Source of the DNA: Bacteroidota bacterium
Lineage (GTDB): Bacteria > Bacteroidota > Ignavibacteria > UBA10030
NCBI GenBank assembly: GCA_025455125.1
Contig: JALONE010000072.1
Location: 1 to 6,224, forward strand
Direction: 5' to 3'
DNA: 6,224 nt
The notes beneath the pieces were generated by a model. That model was not told the origin of the DNA and made no database searches. It worked only from the letters and a program-made list of their open reading frames with translations. Shown piece by piece: positions 1-6,224 of the stretch. The position numbers were made by a program, and so were the translations under genes. Every line of letters starts with the position of its first letter. The first letter of the stretch is position 1.

Positions 1-1
1 C

Positions 2-220
2 GAGATCGCCATGGCGATCAACGAACCCGGAGGACTTCAGGCGGTCAACCTGCGGGTCGCGGAGCAGTATCTCGGCGAGTTTGGGAAACTGGCACAGAAG
101 AACAACGCTATGATCATCCCCAGCAATCTCTCGGACGTTGCAGGCGTTGTTGCTTCGGTCGGACGGATCTTCAGCACGATGGCGAAGATGCCGGAAGGGG
201 AGGCGGCGGCGAAGAAGTAG
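2..220 (+). CDS. SPFH/band-7 (stomatin/paraslipin-like) protein, C-terminal fragment
   Basis: Only the last 72 residues are in the window; the reading frame is open to the left edge, so the ATG at position 11 is an internal methionine and not the start. The fragment reads INEPGG, then AVNLRVAEQYLGEFGKLAQ, then MIIPSNLSDVAGVVAS. This is the pattern seen at the end of the helical segment of bacterial stomatin/paraslipin-type SPFH proteins, where a long helix leads into an 'EQY-hydrophobic-FG-LA' stretch and then 'P-N-SD-AG-VA'. Family members are usually N-terminally membrane-anchored, form oligomeric rings and organise membrane microdomains or regulate membrane proteases. The tail after this motif is short and ends in a charged GEAAAKK. 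The band-7 domain itself lies outside the window, so the exact subfamily cannot be fixed. The gene converges on the next one with a 12-base gap. It is probably intact; the cut is only the window edge. Confidence 0.83.
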   Translation, partial: EIAMAINEPGGLQAVNLRVAEQYLGEFGKLAQKNNAMIIPSNLSDVAGVVASVGRIFSTMAKMPEGEAAAKK

Positions 221-232
221 CGTTGACGCCGT

Positions 233-1045
233 TCAACCAGCGGGGGACGATTCCCGGCGCCATCGGATCATGCGGGCGATGGCGCTGGGGATCATCAGGA
301 GTGCGAGGAATCCCAACGATTCAAGAAATCCGTTCCGTACCGGCTCAACGATCGAAGCCGTCGGAAACGCGACCGTCAGTTCTCCCGTCATCTGTTCGAA
401 CCGCGTGCTGCGTTTCACGCGATCTTCCATCCCCACCGTGCTTGCATCCCAGTTCTTCCACACCAATCCGTTCGTCCCGCTCAGATGGACGAGCGAACCG
501 TCCGGCACAGGCGCCTGTGCGAGGATCTGCGTGAGCGCTTCCCCATTCCACAATGTGGAACAGAAAAACTGGCTCTCTCCAATGGTGAATGCGACGCGCG
601 TTGCGAACAGCAGTGAATCTCCGGGGAGGGAGAGCACGAGGACGTGCGTACCACGCTGGACGCCCCATTCCTTCCAACGCGATTCCTCAAACGTCAGCGA
701 ATCATTTGTCCCCTGCGGCCCGCGGCCAATGAGCTCGTCATCGGAATGCGCCGCGTAGATGCGTATCATTCTCAGGCTGGTATGCTGCCGGATGAGCGTG
801 GAAACGAGTTCCTCGCCCACGCGGGGTTGCGCAGAGATCCGCGCAGCTGCGGCGGAGACGATCGCGATACGACTTGCCATCCAGGATTCCGCGTTCCGCA
901 CGGTGTGGCGCGCGGCGTCCTGAACAGCGGATGCACGCGCCTCCACCAGCGCCGTTTCGACGCGCGGCCGGATGATCAGCCACACCACCGCACAGAAGAG
1001 GATGTAGGCGGCCAGCGGAGAGGCGATTCGCAGGGCGGTCTTCAT
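233..1045 (-). CDS. Membrane protein with extracytoplasmic sensor-like (Cache-like) domain, no output domain
   Basis: This is a 270-residue protein of unknown function. It has a hydrophobic segment at about residues 7-25, a large extracytoplasmic region at about 26-240, and a second hydrophobic segment at about 241-258. A short basic tail, RWRRESSPAG, is likely cytoplasmic. Right after the first membrane helix comes a long Ala/Arg/Glu-rich helix (about 28-75). It is followed by a mixed alpha/beta region with the stretch LRMIRIYAAHSDDELIG (91-107). That order, helix then an 'IRIY...D..LIG' strand-turn-strand, resembles single Cache/PAS-like periplasmic sensor domains. The resemblance is my reading, not a domain hit. 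No HAMP, kinase, GGDEF or chemoreceptor domain follows. The start at 1045 was chosen because its ATG overlaps the stop of the upstream gene (ATGA). The frame stays open upstream to 1321 but that part lies inside the neighbouring gene. There is no strong ribosome binding site, which fits translational coupling. Reality of the gene is likely; its function is open. Confidence 0.8.
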   Translation of the reverse strand: MKTALRIASPLAAYILFCAVVWLIIRPRVETALVEARASAVQDAARHTVRNAESWMASRIAIVSAAAARISAQPRVGEELVSTLIRQHTSLRMIRIYAAHSDDELIGRGPQGTNDSLTFEESRWKEWGVQRGTHVLVLSLPGDSLLFATRVAFTIGESQFFCSTLWNGEALTQILAQAPVPDGSLVHLSGTNGLVWKNWDASTVGMEDRVKRSTRFEQMTGELTVAFPTASIVEPVRNGFLESLGFLALLMIPSAIARMIRWRRESSPAG

Positions 1046-1842
1046 TGCATCTTGGAATAGTCCAGCTCGGAACCGAGAAGGCTGTGCGGGATGAGGAACA
1101 CGATCAGCGTGACGATGGCGGCGCCGAGGACCCAGCGCGCCGGCTTCTGAGAGCGTCGCACCATCAGCGCAGCAACGACCCACGCGATGAATGCGACAGC
1201 CGTCTTGTTGTCGGTCAAGTCGGTCCCGAACGGCCATCCTGTCCAGTATGCGTCGAAGGCATACTTCTGCACAATGGGTCCCATGACCAATCCGCCGACA
1301 AGCATCAACCCGACCGTCCACCAGGCATACAGCGAAATGCGTGGTGCGGGCACAAGCAGCTCAAGCGCCGTTCGCGTGGAAAGCAGCATGGCCGCAAAGA
1401 TGAGGATGACATGGACAACGATGACCGACATCGGCACATCCCCTTTGAACCGAACGACGTTCGTTGTGGCTGAAGGAAGCAGGATCGTCTTATCGTCTGT
1501 TTGGATCGTGACGCGGTATTCAAGCTTTCCTGCCGGCGGCTGATGCGGGAGTTCAGCGCGCAGCGTTCCGCCATTATTCGTCATGGAAACGACCGTCCAG
1601 TCGTCGTTCGTTTTGAAGCGTTTCCATGCGACCGCTCCCCGAAGTGTCGAGTCTCCCGTCTCGAAAACGATCGGGAAGTTCATCTCCCCGCCATGCGAAC
1701 GGTCGAGGCGAAACTTCACTTCGGCTCCGTTCACGGTATGACGCTCCGAGATCGGATAGGTGGGGCCGGTCATGCGTTGATAGACGGCGGATCCGGCTGT
1801 GGCGACGAATGCGATGATCCAAAGAACAAACGGCTTCCTCAT
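1042..1842 (-). CDS. Uncharacterised five-TM membrane protein with beta-rich extracytoplasmic domain
   Basis: I do not recognise a named family. The 266-residue protein starts with a signal-anchor-like helix (about 5-22). A polar, strand-rich domain of about 110 residues (23-135) follows, with Ig-like alternation, a 'PPAGKLEYRV' turn-strand and no cysteine. Then come four membrane helices at about 138-155, 173-193, 213-228 and 237-253. Between the second and third of these lies a short loop rich in aromatics and acids, YAFDAYWTGWPFGTDLTDN (194-212). This loop should be on the same side as the N-terminal domain if that domain is outside. Histidines occur inside or at the ends of helices (H144, H253). 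The start at 1842 is supported by AGAAAGGA (1847-1854) a few bases upstream. The gene lies 45 bases behind the phosphorylase and overlaps the next gene by four bases, so all three are probably co-transcribed. Function is unknown; a membrane assembly, redox or sensing role is only a guess. Confidence 0.82.
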   Translation of the reverse strand: MRKPFVLWIIAFVATAGSAVYQRMTGPTYPISERHTVNGAEVKFRLDRSHGGEMNFPIVFETGDSTLRGAVAWKRFKTNDDWTVVSMTNNGGTLRAELPHQPPAGKLEYRVTIQTDDKTILLPSATTNVVRFKGDVPMSVIVVHVILIFAAMLLSTRTALELLVPAPRISLYAWWTVGLMLVGGLVMGPIVQKYAFDAYWTGWPFGTDLTDNKTAVAFIAWVVAALMVRRSQKPARWVLGAAIVTLIVFLIPHSLLGSELDYSKMQ

Positions 1843-1887
1843 GCAATCCTTTCTGGCTGATGTGAATGTGGGTTGAGCGTGGTCGTG

Positions 1888-4455
1888 TTATGATGTCGCC
1901 CAGATGATCAATCCCTCGTGGAACCGGTCGACGAGGTCCCGATGGGACGGAAGCACGCGAACGGTGTGACCGACCCGGCCTGCCACTTCCAACTTGATGC
2001 TTGCGGTGAACGTGTGAGATGTGCCGTTCGCCTTGCCCTCCACGGTCATCGGGGTCATCACTGGATGCTCCAGCATTTCTGCCGCGTTCACGGAACCATA
2101 GCACGCCTCGACCAACACATCTTCCGGTTCAAGGCTGCCGAGGTCGATCGTCGCCCGCAGAGTGATGACATCGCCCACTTTGATGCCATCGTGCGCTTCG
2201 AGAGCCACGTTCGTGATCCGGATATCGTGCCAGTTCCGGTGGATATCCTCCTTCCAACTGGCGATCTCCTTGGTTCGTTTGAATCCGTTCGCGCTGAACG
2301 AACGCATCCGTTCGGATGACGGGAGGTACATCAATTCGGCATATTCCCGCACCATCCGATTCGTATTGAACTCCGGTCCGATCGTCCGGATGGCGGACTT
2401 CATTTTCGAGATCCATCCCCGCGGCAGGTCGTCCGCTGAGCGGTGATAATACAGAGGAATAATGTCCTTTTCCAGAAGGTCGAACAGGGCGTTCGATTCC
2501 ACTTCGTCCTGATACTTCTCATCCCGATAGTCCTCACCGCGGCCGATGGCCCAACCGGTGTTCGCATTGTATCCTTCCACCCACCATCCGTCGAGGATGC
2601 TTGCGTTGAGTCCGCCGTTCATCGTGGCCTTCATGCCGCTCGTGCCGCTGGCTTCCAACGGACGACGCGGCGTGTTGAGCCACACGTCGACACCCTGCAC
2701 GAGATAGCGCGCGACGACCATGTCATAGTCTTCGATGAAGACCATGCGCCGTCGAACATCCGCGCGGCGTTCAAAGTGAATGATCTGACGGATGAGCTCC
2801 TTGCCGGGGGTATCGTGCGGATGTGCTTTGCCGGCGAAGATGAACTGGATGGGGCGATCTTTGCTGTTCAGCAATGCGATCAGGCGCTCGGGATTGCGGA
2901 GGAGCAACGTCGCCCGCTTGTATGTCGCGAACCGGCGCGCGAAACCGATGGTCAAGGCCTCTGGGTTGAGGATCTCGTCCGCCTGTGCGATCTCGGTCGC
3001 CGTCGTACCACGCGCTTCCAACTGCCCGCGCAGACGATGGCGGGCAAACGCGACCAGCCGTTCCCGCCGGCGCTCATGCGTTCGCCAGAGTTCTTCGTCA
3101 GGAATGTGATGGACGCGGCTCCAGAGGCCGAACTGACCTGCATCTTCCCTCCACTTGGGACCGAGATAGCGGTCGTAGAGTTCTCCCAGATCGTGACTCA
3201 CCCAGGAAGGCGCATGCACGCCGTTGGTGATGGAGATGATGGGGACCTCGTGAACCGGAACCTTTGGCCAGACATTCTTCCACATCTGCCGGGAAACTTC
3301 CCCGTGGAGCTTGCTCACTCCGTTGCTCTTTCCGCTCATCCGCAAGGCGAGAACCGTCATGCAAAAACTCTCGCGCTCATTGTCCACATTCTCGCGGCCA
3401 AGGCTGTGGAAGTCCTTGGACGAAAGGTTCAGGCTGGGATAGTACGATGCAAAGTACCGTTCCACCAATTCGGGGGCGAAGTAGTCGTTCCCTGCGGGGA
3501 CTGGAGTGTGTGTTGTGAAGACGGTGCTGGCGATCGTTGCTTCCCGTGCTTCACGAAAGGTCAGTCCTTTTTCAGCGATCAGTTCGCGACAATGCTCCAA
3601 GGTCAAGAATGCGGAGTGTCCTTCGTTCAGGTGATACACGTCCGGTTGGATGCCGAGTGCTTTCAGGGCGCGGTAACCGCCGATGCCCAGGAGGATCTCC
3701 TGCTTGATGCGTAGCTCCCGGTCGCCGCCGTACAACTGGTCGGTAATGTTCTGGTCGTCGTGTGAGTTCTGTGGAATGTTGGTGTCGAGCAGGTACAGCG
3801 GCACGCGGCCGACTTGAACGCGCCAGATCTGTGCATGCAACGTGCGGCCGGGGAGGTCGACGGAGATCGTCAGTGGCGTCCCGTCCTTGTTGCGTTCCAA
3901 CGCGATAGGAAGGGAGAAGAAATCATTCTCAGGATACCGTTCCTGTTGCCACCCGTCGGCGTTTAGGTATTGGCGGAAATATCCTTGCTGATACAACAAT
4001 CCGACGCCGATGAGCGGAACGCCGAGATCGCTTGCGGCCTTCAGGTGATCTCCGGAAAGAATGCCGAGGCCGCCGGAGTAGGTCTGCAGGCATTCGGTCA
4101 GGCCGAACTCCGCGGAGAAATAGGCGAAGCGGACTCCTGCACCTTCGGGATGGCCCTTCGCGTACCACGTGCCGGTCGACTCTATGTACTCCTGATACCT
4201 GCGCACCGCCCGATCGAGTTGTGCGAGGAATGCATCATCTCGCGCAAGCGTGTTCAGGCGCTCCTGCCGAATGGAGCCAAGCATCTGAACAGGATTGTGG
4301 TGCGTGCTTTCCCACAAGTCCGGATCGAGTCGCATGAAGACAGCCATCGGCTCGTCGACCCAGGCCCACATCAAATTCTGCGCGAGTGTGGTAAGGGCGC
4401 TGAGCTCCGGGGGAATTGAGGGAGCAACAGTGAAGGTCTGGATCGGACGTAGCAT
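1888..4455 (-). CDS. glgP: Alpha-glucan phosphorylase, DUF3417-containing type (GT35)
   Basis: This 855-residue cytosolic enzyme would split alpha-1,4-glucan with phosphate to give glucose-1-phosphate, using pyridoxal phosphate. An N-terminal DUF3417-type helical region (about 11-115, with NLMWAWVDEP) precedes the phosphorylase core. Core motifs in order are RFAYFSAEFGL (109-119), SGGLGILSGDHLKAASDLG (127-145), HLNEGHSAF (275-283), TTHTPVPAGND (314-324), ITNGVHAPSW (409-418), GFARRFATYKR (504-514), FAGKAHPHD (540-548) and EASGTSGMK (601-609). By analogy with muscle phosphorylase, K609 should carry the cofactor, H316 should lie in the active site, and R508 and K513 should contact phosphate. 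A beta-rich C-terminal domain (about 745-852) is typical of this subgroup. Length is normal and no frameshift is seen. The ATG at 4455 is preferred because AGGAGA lies nine bases upstream; a TTG at 4485 would add ten residues but has no such site. It is first in a three-gene block. Whether glycogen or maltodextrin is preferred cannot be read from the sequence. Confidence 0.97.
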   Translation of the reverse strand: MLRPIQTFTVAPSIPPELSALTTLAQNLMWAWVDEPMAVFMRLDPDLWESTHHNPVQMLGSIRQERLNTLARDDAFLAQLDRAVRRYQEYIESTGTWYAKGHPEGAGVRFAYFSAEFGLTECLQTYSGGLGILSGDHLKAASDLGVPLIGVGLLYQQGYFRQYLNADGWQQERYPENDFFSLPIALERNKDGTPLTISVDLPGRTLHAQIWRVQVGRVPLYLLDTNIPQNSHDDQNITDQLYGGDRELRIKQEILLGIGGYRALKALGIQPDVYHLNEGHSAFLTLEHCRELIAEKGLTFREAREATIASTVFTTHTPVPAGNDYFAPELVERYFASYYPSLNLSSKDFHSLGRENVDNERESFCMTVLALRMSGKSNGVSKLHGEVSRQMWKNVWPKVPVHEVPIISITNGVHAPSWVSHDLGELYDRYLGPKWREDAGQFGLWSRVHHIPDEELWRTHERRRERLVAFARHRLRGQLEARGTTATEIAQADEILNPEALTIGFARRFATYKRATLLLRNPERLIALLNSKDRPIQFIFAGKAHPHDTPGKELIRQIIHFERRADVRRRMVFIEDYDMVVARYLVQGVDVWLNTPRRPLEASGTSGMKATMNGGLNASILDGWWVEGYNANTGWAIGRGEDYRDEKYQDEVESNALFDLLEKDIIPLYYHRSADDLPRGWISKMKSAIRTIGPEFNTNRMVREYAELMYLPSSERMRSFSANGFKRTKEIASWKEDIHRNWHDIRITNVALEAHDGIKVGDVITLRATIDLGSLEPEDVLVEACYGSVNAAEMLEHPVMTPMTVEGKANGTSHTFTASIKLEVAGRVGHTVRVLPSHRDLVDRFHEGLIIWATS

Positions 4456-4464
4456 GGTTAATAT

Positions 4465-4470
4465 TCTCCT
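4465..4470 (-). promoter_or_regulatory. Ribosome binding site of the phosphorylase
   Basis: On the minus strand the sequence AGGAGA stands nine bases before the ATG at 4455. It is the only good Shine-Dalgarno match near this gene start and decides for ATG 4455 over TTG 4485. The site is the 3' arm of a perfect inverted repeat (4466-4480), so it may be partly hidden in the mRNA. Confidence 0.75.
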
Positions 4471-4480
4471 TCGGAAGGAG
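4466..4480. repeat. 15-base perfect palindrome over the phosphorylase ribosome binding site
   Basis: CTCCTTCGGAAGGAG reads as two 7-base arms (CTCCTTC and GAAGGAG) around one central base. In the phosphorylase mRNA it could fold as a 5-6 bp stem with a 3-5 base loop, pairing the Shine-Dalgarno AGGAG with an upstream CUCCU that mimics the 3' end of 16S rRNA. As DNA it could equally be a small dyad operator. The symmetry is directly visible; either function is inference. Confidence 0.6.
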
Positions 4481-4595
4481 TTCAATCTTAAGAAACAATC
4501 GGAACAAAAACCACCGAACCCCCGTAGAACTGGGTTTTCATAGAATCTCTTGAGGGGTTTCTGTACATTGCACCGAATTCATTCACCTTCTTTCT

Positions 4596-4600
4596 AAGGA
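4596..4600 (+). promoter_or_regulatory. Ribosome binding site of the tricorn homologue
   Basis: AAGGA lies four bases before a first ATG (4605) and seven before a second, adjacent ATG (4608). The spacing favours 4608 as the true initiator. The choice changes the protein by one residue, inside the signal peptide, so the mature protein would be the same. Confidence 0.6.
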
Positions 4601-4604
4601 TCCC

Positions 4605-6224
4605 ATGATGCGCAAGATCATCGCTGGCAGTTCCATTGTGTTCGTGCTCCTAGCAGCGACAGCGGTCGCACAGGAGGCGCGTTTGCTGCGGTTCCCCGCG
4701 ATCCATGGCGGGCAGATCGTCTTTACCTACGCCGGAGACCTCTATGCCGTTTCGCGTTCGGGAGGCACCGCCCGCAAGCTGACGAATGATGTCGGGTTTG
4801 AGATGTTCGCCCGCTTTTCGCCGGACGGGAAGTGGATCGCGTTCACCGGGCAGTATGACGGAAACACGGAGGTCTATCTGATGCCCGCTGAGGGGGGGAT
4901 TCCCAAGCGGCTGACCCACACCGCGACGCTCGACCGTGATGATGTCTCCGATCGCATGGGTCCCAACAATATTGTGATGGGATGGAAGGATGCTCGCACG
5001 GTCGTGTTTCGGTCCCGGCGGATCGAACACAACGATTTCAAGGGACAGCTCTATCTCGTGTCGATCGACGGGGGGATGCAGGAACAGCTCCCGCTCCCGC
5101 GCGGAGGATTCTGTTCCTTCTCGCCCGACGGGAAGCAAATGGCGTACAATCGCGTGTTTCGGGAATTCCGCACGTGGAAGCGATATCGCGGCGGTCAAGC
5201 CGACGATGTATGGATCTATGATTTCACGACGAAGAAGACAGAGAACGTCACGAACAACAATGCGCAGGACATCATCCCGATGTGGAGCGGAGACAGGATC
5301 TATTTTGCCTCAGACCGTGACGAGAACAAACGCATGAACCTCTACGTGTATGATCGGAAGACGGCGCAGACGCGCGCGGTGACAAGCTTCACGGAGTACG
5401 ACATCAAATTTCCCTCATTGGGGAACGACGCGATCGTCTTCGAGAATGGCGGATTCCTCTATCGCATGGATATCGCGACGGAAGCCGTTACGAAAGTGCC
5501 GGTATCGATCCAGGATGACCGCGACGGAGGGCGCGGCGCGCTGGTGGACGTGAGCCGGAGCATCACGAACTTCGAGATCGCACCCGATGGCAACCGGGCA
5601 CTCTTCGGCTCACGCGGGGATGTGTTCACCGTCCCCCAGAAGTACGGAAACACGCGAAACCTGACAGAAACTCCGGGCGTGCATGAGCGTAACGCGAAAT
5701 GGTCCCCGGACGGGAAGTCGATCGCGTACGTCTCCGACGCCACGGGTGAGGACGAAATCTATGTCCGTCCGCAGGACGGCAGCGGGGCAGCCGCGCAATT
5801 GACGACCGGGGGCGACACGTATAAGTACAACATCGTCTGGTCCCCGGACAGCAAGAAGATCCTCTGGTCGGACAAGCAGCAGCGATTGCAGTACGTCGAC
5901 CTCACGACGAAGGCGGTCACGCAGGTTGCGCAGGCGGAAGCGTGGGAGATCATGCAGTACGCATGGTCCCCGGACAGCAAGTGGATCGCGTTCGCACAGC
6001 CCGAAGTGAAGGAGATGACATCGGTATATCTGTACGGCCTGGAGAACAAGCGGACGATTCGCGTGACGGACGGCTGGTTCTCGTCATATGCCCCGTTGTT
6101 CAGTGCGGACGGCAAGTATTTATTCTTCGCATCGAACCGTTCATTCACGCCGTCGTACAGCCAGATTGAATGGAACTACGCGTATGCGGACATGGCCAAG
6201 ATCTACCTGGTCACGCTGGCGCGG
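4605..6224 (+). CDS. Tricorn protease homologue (S41 family), N-terminal part with signal peptide
   Basis: The first 540 codons are present with no stop; the gene runs off the right edge. Residues 1-22 form a signal peptide (basic MMRK, hydrophobic core, likely cleavage after AVA before QE), so the protein is exported. The rest consists of beta-propeller blades with TolB/PD40-type signatures: FSPDGKWIAF (71-80), FSPDGKQMAY (172-181), WSPDGKSIAY (366-375), WSPDSKKILW (412-421), WSPDSKWIAF (454-463) and FSADGKYLFF (499-508). The stretch VDVSRSITNFEIAPDGNRAL (314-333) matches the joint between the two propellers of tricorn-type proteases, separating this from plain TolB-like or DPP4-like proteins. 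In the family the propellers are followed by a PDZ domain and a Ser/His S41 catalytic part that degrades peptides; these are beyond the window, so activity cannot be judged. I used the outer of two adjacent ATGs to keep the span inclusive; 4608 has better ribosome binding site spacing. It is divergent from the phosphorylase and probably not functionally linked. Confidence 0.9.
   Translation, partial: MMRKIIAGSSIVFVLLAATAVAQEARLLRFPAIHGGQIVFTYAGDLYAVSRSGGTARKLTNDVGFEMFARFSPDGKWIAFTGQYDGNTEVYLMPAEGGIPKRLTHTATLDRDDVSDRMGPNNIVMGWKDARTVVFRSRRIEHNDFKGQLYLVSIDGGMQEQLPLPRGGFCSFSPDGKQMAYNRVFREFRTWKRYRGGQADDVWIYDFTTKKTENVTNNNAQDIIPMWSGDRIYFASDRDENKRMNLYVYDRKTAQTRAVTSFTEYDIKFPSLGNDAIVFENGGFLYRMDIATEAVTKVPVSIQDDRDGGRGALVDVSRSITNFEIAPDGNRALFGSRGDVFTVPQKYGNTRNLTETPGVHERNAKWSPDGKSIAYVSDATGEDEIYVRPQDGSGAAAQLTTGGDTYKYNIVWSPDSKKILWSDKQQRLQYVDLTTKAVTQVAQAEAWEIMQYAWSPDSKWIAFAQPEVKEMTSVYLYGLENKRTIRVTDGWFSSYAPLFSADGKYLFFASNRSFTPSYSQIEWNYAYADMAKIYLVTLAR
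5700..5981 (+). repeat. Coding repeats of the propeller blade motif
   Basis: The 18-mer TGGTCCCCGGACAGCAAG occurs twice, at 5838-5855 and 5964-5981, and a near copy (TGGTCCCCGGACGGGAAG) is at 5700-5717. All encode the W-S-P-D-(S/G)-K turn of successive propeller blades in the same frame. They reflect the protein repeat and strong codon preference, and are not a mobile or regulatory repeat. Confidence 0.8.

Larger units (their letters stand above)
4456..4604. promoter_or_regulatory. Divergent intergenic region between phosphorylase and tricorn homologue
   Basis: This 149-base stretch separates two divergent starts and must hold a promoter for each, unless transcription enters from elsewhere. 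It is visibly more A/T-rich than the flanking genes. On the minus strand TAAGATTG (4483-4490) is one base off the Bacteroidota -7 motif TAnnTTTG, but I see no properly spaced -33 TTTG, so this is weak. On the plus strand TAGAAT (4541-4546) resembles a -10 box without a good -35. AACCCC (4517-4522) can pair with GGGTT at 4532-4536 or GGGGTT at 4554-4559. An 8-base palindrome TCTTAAGA sits at 4486-4493. No transcription factor family could be assigned to any of these. Confidence 0.5.

Noticed and set aside
222..237. GTTGA/TCAAC inverted repeat as a terminator between the convergent genes
   Set aside because: The stem is only five base pairs, not GC-rich, and lacks a following T-run on both strands.
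138..758. Plus-strand 206-codon frame overlapping the SPFH end and the sensor-like gene
   Set aside because: It begins inside the SPFH coding sequence in another frame and runs antisense to a gene with clear membrane helices; its product is Arg/Ser-rich and featureless.
1046..1321. N-terminal extension of the sensor-like gene up to 1321
   Set aside because: The extra 92 residues are Arg/Cys/His-rich without pattern and overlap conserved-looking membrane helices of the neighbouring gene. The ATGA junction at 1042-1045 gives a natural start directly before a membrane helix.
2443..3714. A 423-codon open frame on the plus strand, antisense to the phosphorylase
   Set aside because: It lies wholly inside the phosphorylase, whose frame carries all family motifs. 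The translation shows no recognisable domain, and long antisense frames are common opposite GC-rich genes with biased codon use.
4456..4485. TTG start at 4485 for the phosphorylase
   Set aside because: It adds ten residues encoded by the palindrome and ribosome binding site region and has no Shine-Dalgarno of its own, whereas ATG 4455 has AGGAGA at nine bases.
4483..4510. Full Bacteroidota-type promoter for the phosphorylase
   Set aside because: TAAGATTG is close to TAnnTTTG, but the nearest upstream TTTG on the minus strand is only 14 bases away, shorter than the usual spacing, so I did not annotate it as a promoter.
4650..5198. A 182-codon open frame on the minus strand inside the tricorn homologue, and other shorter antisense frames
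   Set aside because: The plus-strand tricorn frame is continuous with clear repeats and a signal peptide; the antisense products show no domain and no ribosome binding site.

Overview
The window looks like ordinary bacterial chromosome of moderately high GC (high fifties by eye). It holds five protein-coding genes and no RNA gene, insertion sequence, CRISPR array or phage marker that I can see. A secreted tricorn-type protease, an alpha-glucan phosphorylase of the DUF3417-containing type and an SPFH/stomatin-like protein together would suit the Bacteroidota/Ignavibacteriota/Chlorobiota neighbourhood. That placement is an inference from gene content and is weak.

Layout, left to right: (1) the last 72 codons of an SPFH/band-7 protein on the plus strand, ending at 220; (2) a minus-strand block of three genes, transcribed right to left. 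The block begins with the phosphorylase (4455 to 1888). It is followed 45 bases later by a five-TM membrane protein of unknown function (1842 to 1042), then by a two-TM membrane protein with a sensor-like extracytoplasmic domain (1045 to 233). The two membrane genes overlap by four bases (ATGA). (3) A 149-base divergent intergenic region (4456-4604). (4) On the plus strand, the first 540 codons of a tricorn-protease homologue, with a signal peptide and a long stretch of beta-propeller repeats, running off the right edge before its PDZ and catalytic domains.

The phosphorylase is a cytosolic enzyme that releases glucose-1-phosphate from storage glucan, and all the motifs I know for the family are intact. 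The two membrane proteins behind it are the least understood part of the window. Spacing and overlap suggest they are co-expressed with each other and probably with the phosphorylase, but nothing in their sequences ties them to glucan metabolism. The tricorn homologue is divergently transcribed and probably unrelated, acting outside the cytoplasm on peptides.

The features most worth a second look are a 15-base perfect palindrome covering the phosphorylase ribosome binding site, the uncharacterised membrane gene pair, and the aromatic-rich extracytoplasmic loop in the first of that pair. I found no convincing evidence of a new multi-gene system.
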